Positions 6,316 to 8,211 of a DNA stretch of 8,211 bases are shown here, piece after piece. The notes under the pieces are model-generated. The model saw only the letters and a program-made list of their open reading frames with translations. It ran no database searches and was not told the origin of the DNA. Positions within the stretch are counted from its first letter, which is position 1. Every line of letters starts with the position of its first letter. The stretch is from Planctomycetota bacterium (lineage in GTDB: Bacteria; Planctomycetota; Planctomycetia; Isosphaerales; Isosphaeraceae), in NCBI GenBank assembly GCA_021777685.1, contig JAJYDH010000294.1, positions 1 to 8,211 of the forward strand, written 5' to 3'. Position numbers and translations under genes: made by a program.

Positions 6316-6846
6316 TCAGGCGCTCGAGCCCAGTGCCCCGCCGGTGTCCCGGAAGCGGAGGACGCCGATCAACTGCAGGAGGTACGACCAGACCCAGTCG
6401 ACGCCGAAGAGGAACACAGCCATCAGCGCCACCGTCACCAGCACGACCGTCGTCGCCCGCTTCAGGTCATCGCGGCTGGTCCACGAGACCTTGTTCATCT
6501 CGGCTTCGGTCGCGATCAGGAACTCGACGAACGGGGGAAATTGGAGCAGCCGGAACGTCGCCCAGGCGAGCACCAGGCCGATCGCGGCCGGGACTCCATA
6601 CGCGGTGGTCGCGCCGGAGGACGCGCCCAGGGTCAGCGAGAGTTCGCGGAGCCCGAAGAGGATCACGAGGCCCAGGGCGACGCCGGTCCAGAGCCTGGCC
6701 TGCTTGCCCTGAAGCGGCTTGTAAAGGTTGGCCTGGGTCAGGTTGGCCAGAAACGGGGCGAACCGACGCTTCGAATCCCCGGCCGGCCCCCCCTTGGAGA
6801 CTTTCGCCGCCTTCGTCGCGGGCGATCCGTCTTCGACTTTACCCAT
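6316..6846 (-). CDS. secE: Preprotein translocase subunit SecE, extended form
   Basis: The 176-residue product is SecE, the clamp subunit of the SecYEG translocon in the cytoplasmic membrane. About 50 basic and polar residues come first. Hydrophobic segments follow at about 52-73 (LWTGVALGLVILFGLRELSLTL) and 82-102, then the conserved amphipathic stretch VEFLIATEAEMNKVSWTSRDDLKRAT (about 107-132), then the conserved membrane helix VVLVTVALMAVFLFGVDWVWSYLL (about 134-157). Three membrane helices recall E. coli (127 residues) rather than the one-helix form of many bacteria. The motif usually reading VxWP is VSWT here. I chose the ATG at 6846 (MGKVEDG). An in-frame ATG at 6888 is possible; one at 6963 lies inside the tRNA gene and gives the well-known tRNA-derived artefact MVEHRSPKPAVGGSIPS. 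The ribosome binding site is weak for all choices. Confidence 0.93.
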   Translation of the reverse strand: MGKVEDGSPATKAAKVSKGGPAGDSKRRFAPFLANLTQANLYKPLQGKQARLWTGVALGLVILFGLRELSLTLGASSGATTAYGVPAAIGLVLAWATFRLLQFPPFVEFLIATEAEMNKVSWTSRDDLKRATTVVLVTVALMAVFLFGVDWVWSYLLQLIGVLRFRDTGGALGSSA

Positions 6847-6905
6847 GGAGCCTGATCTCACTTCCGGGGACACTTCCGACGGGGCCATTCCCGGCCCCCG
6901 ACGAG

Positions 6906-6978
6906 CACGAGCGGAGGGAATCGAACCCCCAACCGCCGGTTTTGGAGACCGGTGCTCTACCAATTGAGCTACGCTCGT
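6906..6978 (-). tRNA. trnW: tRNA-Trp (anticodon CCA)
   Basis: A complete 73-nt cloverleaf can be folded. The acceptor stem is ACGAGCG/CGCTCGT (7 bp), the D arm GCTC/GAGC, the anticodon stem CCGGT/ACCGG with loop CTCCAAA (anticodon CCA, tryptophan), a 5-nt variable region CGGTT, and the T arm GGGGG/CCCTC with TTCGATT loop (one G-U pair). The discriminator is G73, as expected for bacterial tRNA-Trp. The 3' CCA is not encoded; the DNA continues CTC, so a CCA-adding enzyme is needed. It lies between rpmG and secE, its usual place in the tuf-secE-nusG block, and is probably cut out of the operon transcript. Confidence 0.97.
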
Positions 6979-7012
6979 ATCGGATCGAAACGGACGACGA
7001 CCACAACGGACG

Positions 7013-7040
7013 GGCCGGCGACGAGGTCTCGCCGCCGACC
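7013..7040 (-). other. Strong 12-bp hairpin between rpmG and tRNA-Trp
   Basis: Eleven bases after the rpmG stop the transcript can form a 12-bp stem (GGTCGGCGGCGA/TCGTCGCCGGCC, with two G-U pairs) closed by a GACC loop. No T tract follows. It may stabilise the 3' end of the tuf-rpmG message or guide processing ahead of the tRNA. A partial terminator is less likely. I see no clear promoter between it and the tRNA. Confidence 0.45.
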
Positions 7041-7051
7041 GGCCGTCGAAT

Positions 7052-7204
7052 TCACTTCTTCCGCGATTCCTTGTGCGGGACGTGCTTCCGCTCGCGCTTG
7101 CAGTACTTCTTCAGCTCGAGCCGCTCGGCACCACGCGTCTCCTTCTGCGTCCGGTAGTTCCGGTCGCCGCAGGAGGTGCATTCCAACCAGACATATTCGC
7201 GCAT
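7052..7204 (-). CDS. rpmG: Ribosomal protein L33 (bL33)
   Basis: A 50-residue protein reads MREYVWLECTSCGDRNYRTQ at its start, continues KETRGAERLELKKYCKRERK and ends HVPHKESRKK. This matches L33, a small 50S protein near the E site, by its REYVWLECT start, NYRTQK segment and LELKKYC...H...HKE end. The ATG at 7204 has AGGAG at 7212-7216, 7 nt upstream. The first zinc-type pair is present (C9, C12), but the second is incomplete: C34 is followed by KRE where a second Cys stands in the four-cysteine form. It sits 121 nt after tuf and 73 nt before tRNA-Trp, its common location. Confidence 0.95.
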   Translation of the reverse strand: MREYVWLECTSCGDRNYRTQKETRGAERLELKKYCKRERKHVPHKESRKK

Positions 7205-7302
7205 CGCCCGGCTCCTGGAACGAACCCGCCGAAACGACGAAGGACGGTGAGACCGGCGGGAGGGAAGGCGCAGCGCTCCGCCCGGTCCACCGTCATCGAA
7301 CG

Positions 7303-7318
7303 TCCCGCCCCGGCGGGA
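7303..7318 (-). other. Perfect short hairpin just after tuf
   Basis: Seven bases after the tuf stop the transcript has TCCCGC/GCGGGA around a CGGG loop (6 bp). There is no T tract. A related CCTCCCGCCGG word recurs about 50 nt further on. It could mark the tuf 3' end or be a weak attenuator. The rest of the 121-nt tuf-rpmG spacer shows only the rpmG binding site. Confidence 0.35.
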
Positions 7319-7325
7319 GGATGGC

Positions 7326-8211
<886 letters not shown>

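Noticed and set aside
5500..6712. Plus-strand frames opposite nusG and secE, one apparently preceded by a perfect GGAAGGAGGT followed by a GTG.
   Set aside because: The product is antisense to secE, is Arg/Ser/Pro-rich and resembles nothing. The binding-site look is better read as an anti-SD sequence in the nusG leader or chance.
6847..6963. N-terminal extension of secE to the ATG at 6963.
   Set aside because: It would translate the tRNA-Trp gene, giving the familiar tRNA-derived peptide MVEHRSPKPAVGGSIPS.
6979..7012. Possible promoter for tRNA-Trp around TTGTGG and CGATAC.
   Set aside because: Spacing and -10 match are poor, and the gene fits co-transcription and processing from the operon.

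Overview
The window is a stretch of the core bacterial translation/transcription gene block, all of it on the minus strand. Reading in the direction of transcription (high to low coordinates) the order is: tuf (5'-truncated by the window edge) - rpmG - tRNA-Trp(CCA) - secE - nusG - rplK - rplA - rplJ - rplL - rpoB (3'-truncated by the window edge). This is the classic conserved tuf/secE-nusG/rplKAJL-rpoBC order, so gene identities are secure. The DNA is GC-rich. The EF-Tu segment after the G4 motif, the extended SecE and NusG, and a single-copy-style L33 between tuf and tRNA-Trp fit a member of the Planctomycetota, possibly of the Isosphaeraceae group. That placement is inferred from recalled family resemblance, not from a search.

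Layout: 7326-8211 carries the C-terminal three quarters of EF-Tu. 6906-7204 holds L33 and tRNA-Trp. 5503-6846 holds SecE (translocon subunit) and NusG (elongation factor). 2912-5389 holds the L11, L1, L10 and L7/L12 proteins of the GTPase centre, L1 stalk and L12 stalk. 1-2591 encodes the first 863 residues of the RNA polymerase beta subunit. The genes supply the ribosome's factor-binding stalk, the factor that docks on it (EF-Tu), the polymerase, and NusG, which couples polymerase to ribosome.

No mobile element, CRISPR array or obvious novel gene system is present. The interest lies between the genes. Nearly every intergenic spacer has a strong, often perfect, RNA hairpin on the coding strand. 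The clearest is a terminator-like hairpin with seven Ts, lying only 17 nt before the rplK start. A pair of 9-bp perfect hairpins follows rplL in a 320-nt gap before rpoB, and two perfect hairpins lie between rplJ and rplL. These look like attenuation or processing points that could set the ratio of ribosomal proteins to polymerase. Several protein details also deserve a look: a substituted rifamycin pocket in RpoB, a substituted G5 loop in EF-Tu, an acidic proline-rich N-terminal extension on NusG, and an anti-Shine-Dalgarno-like sequence in front of nusG.
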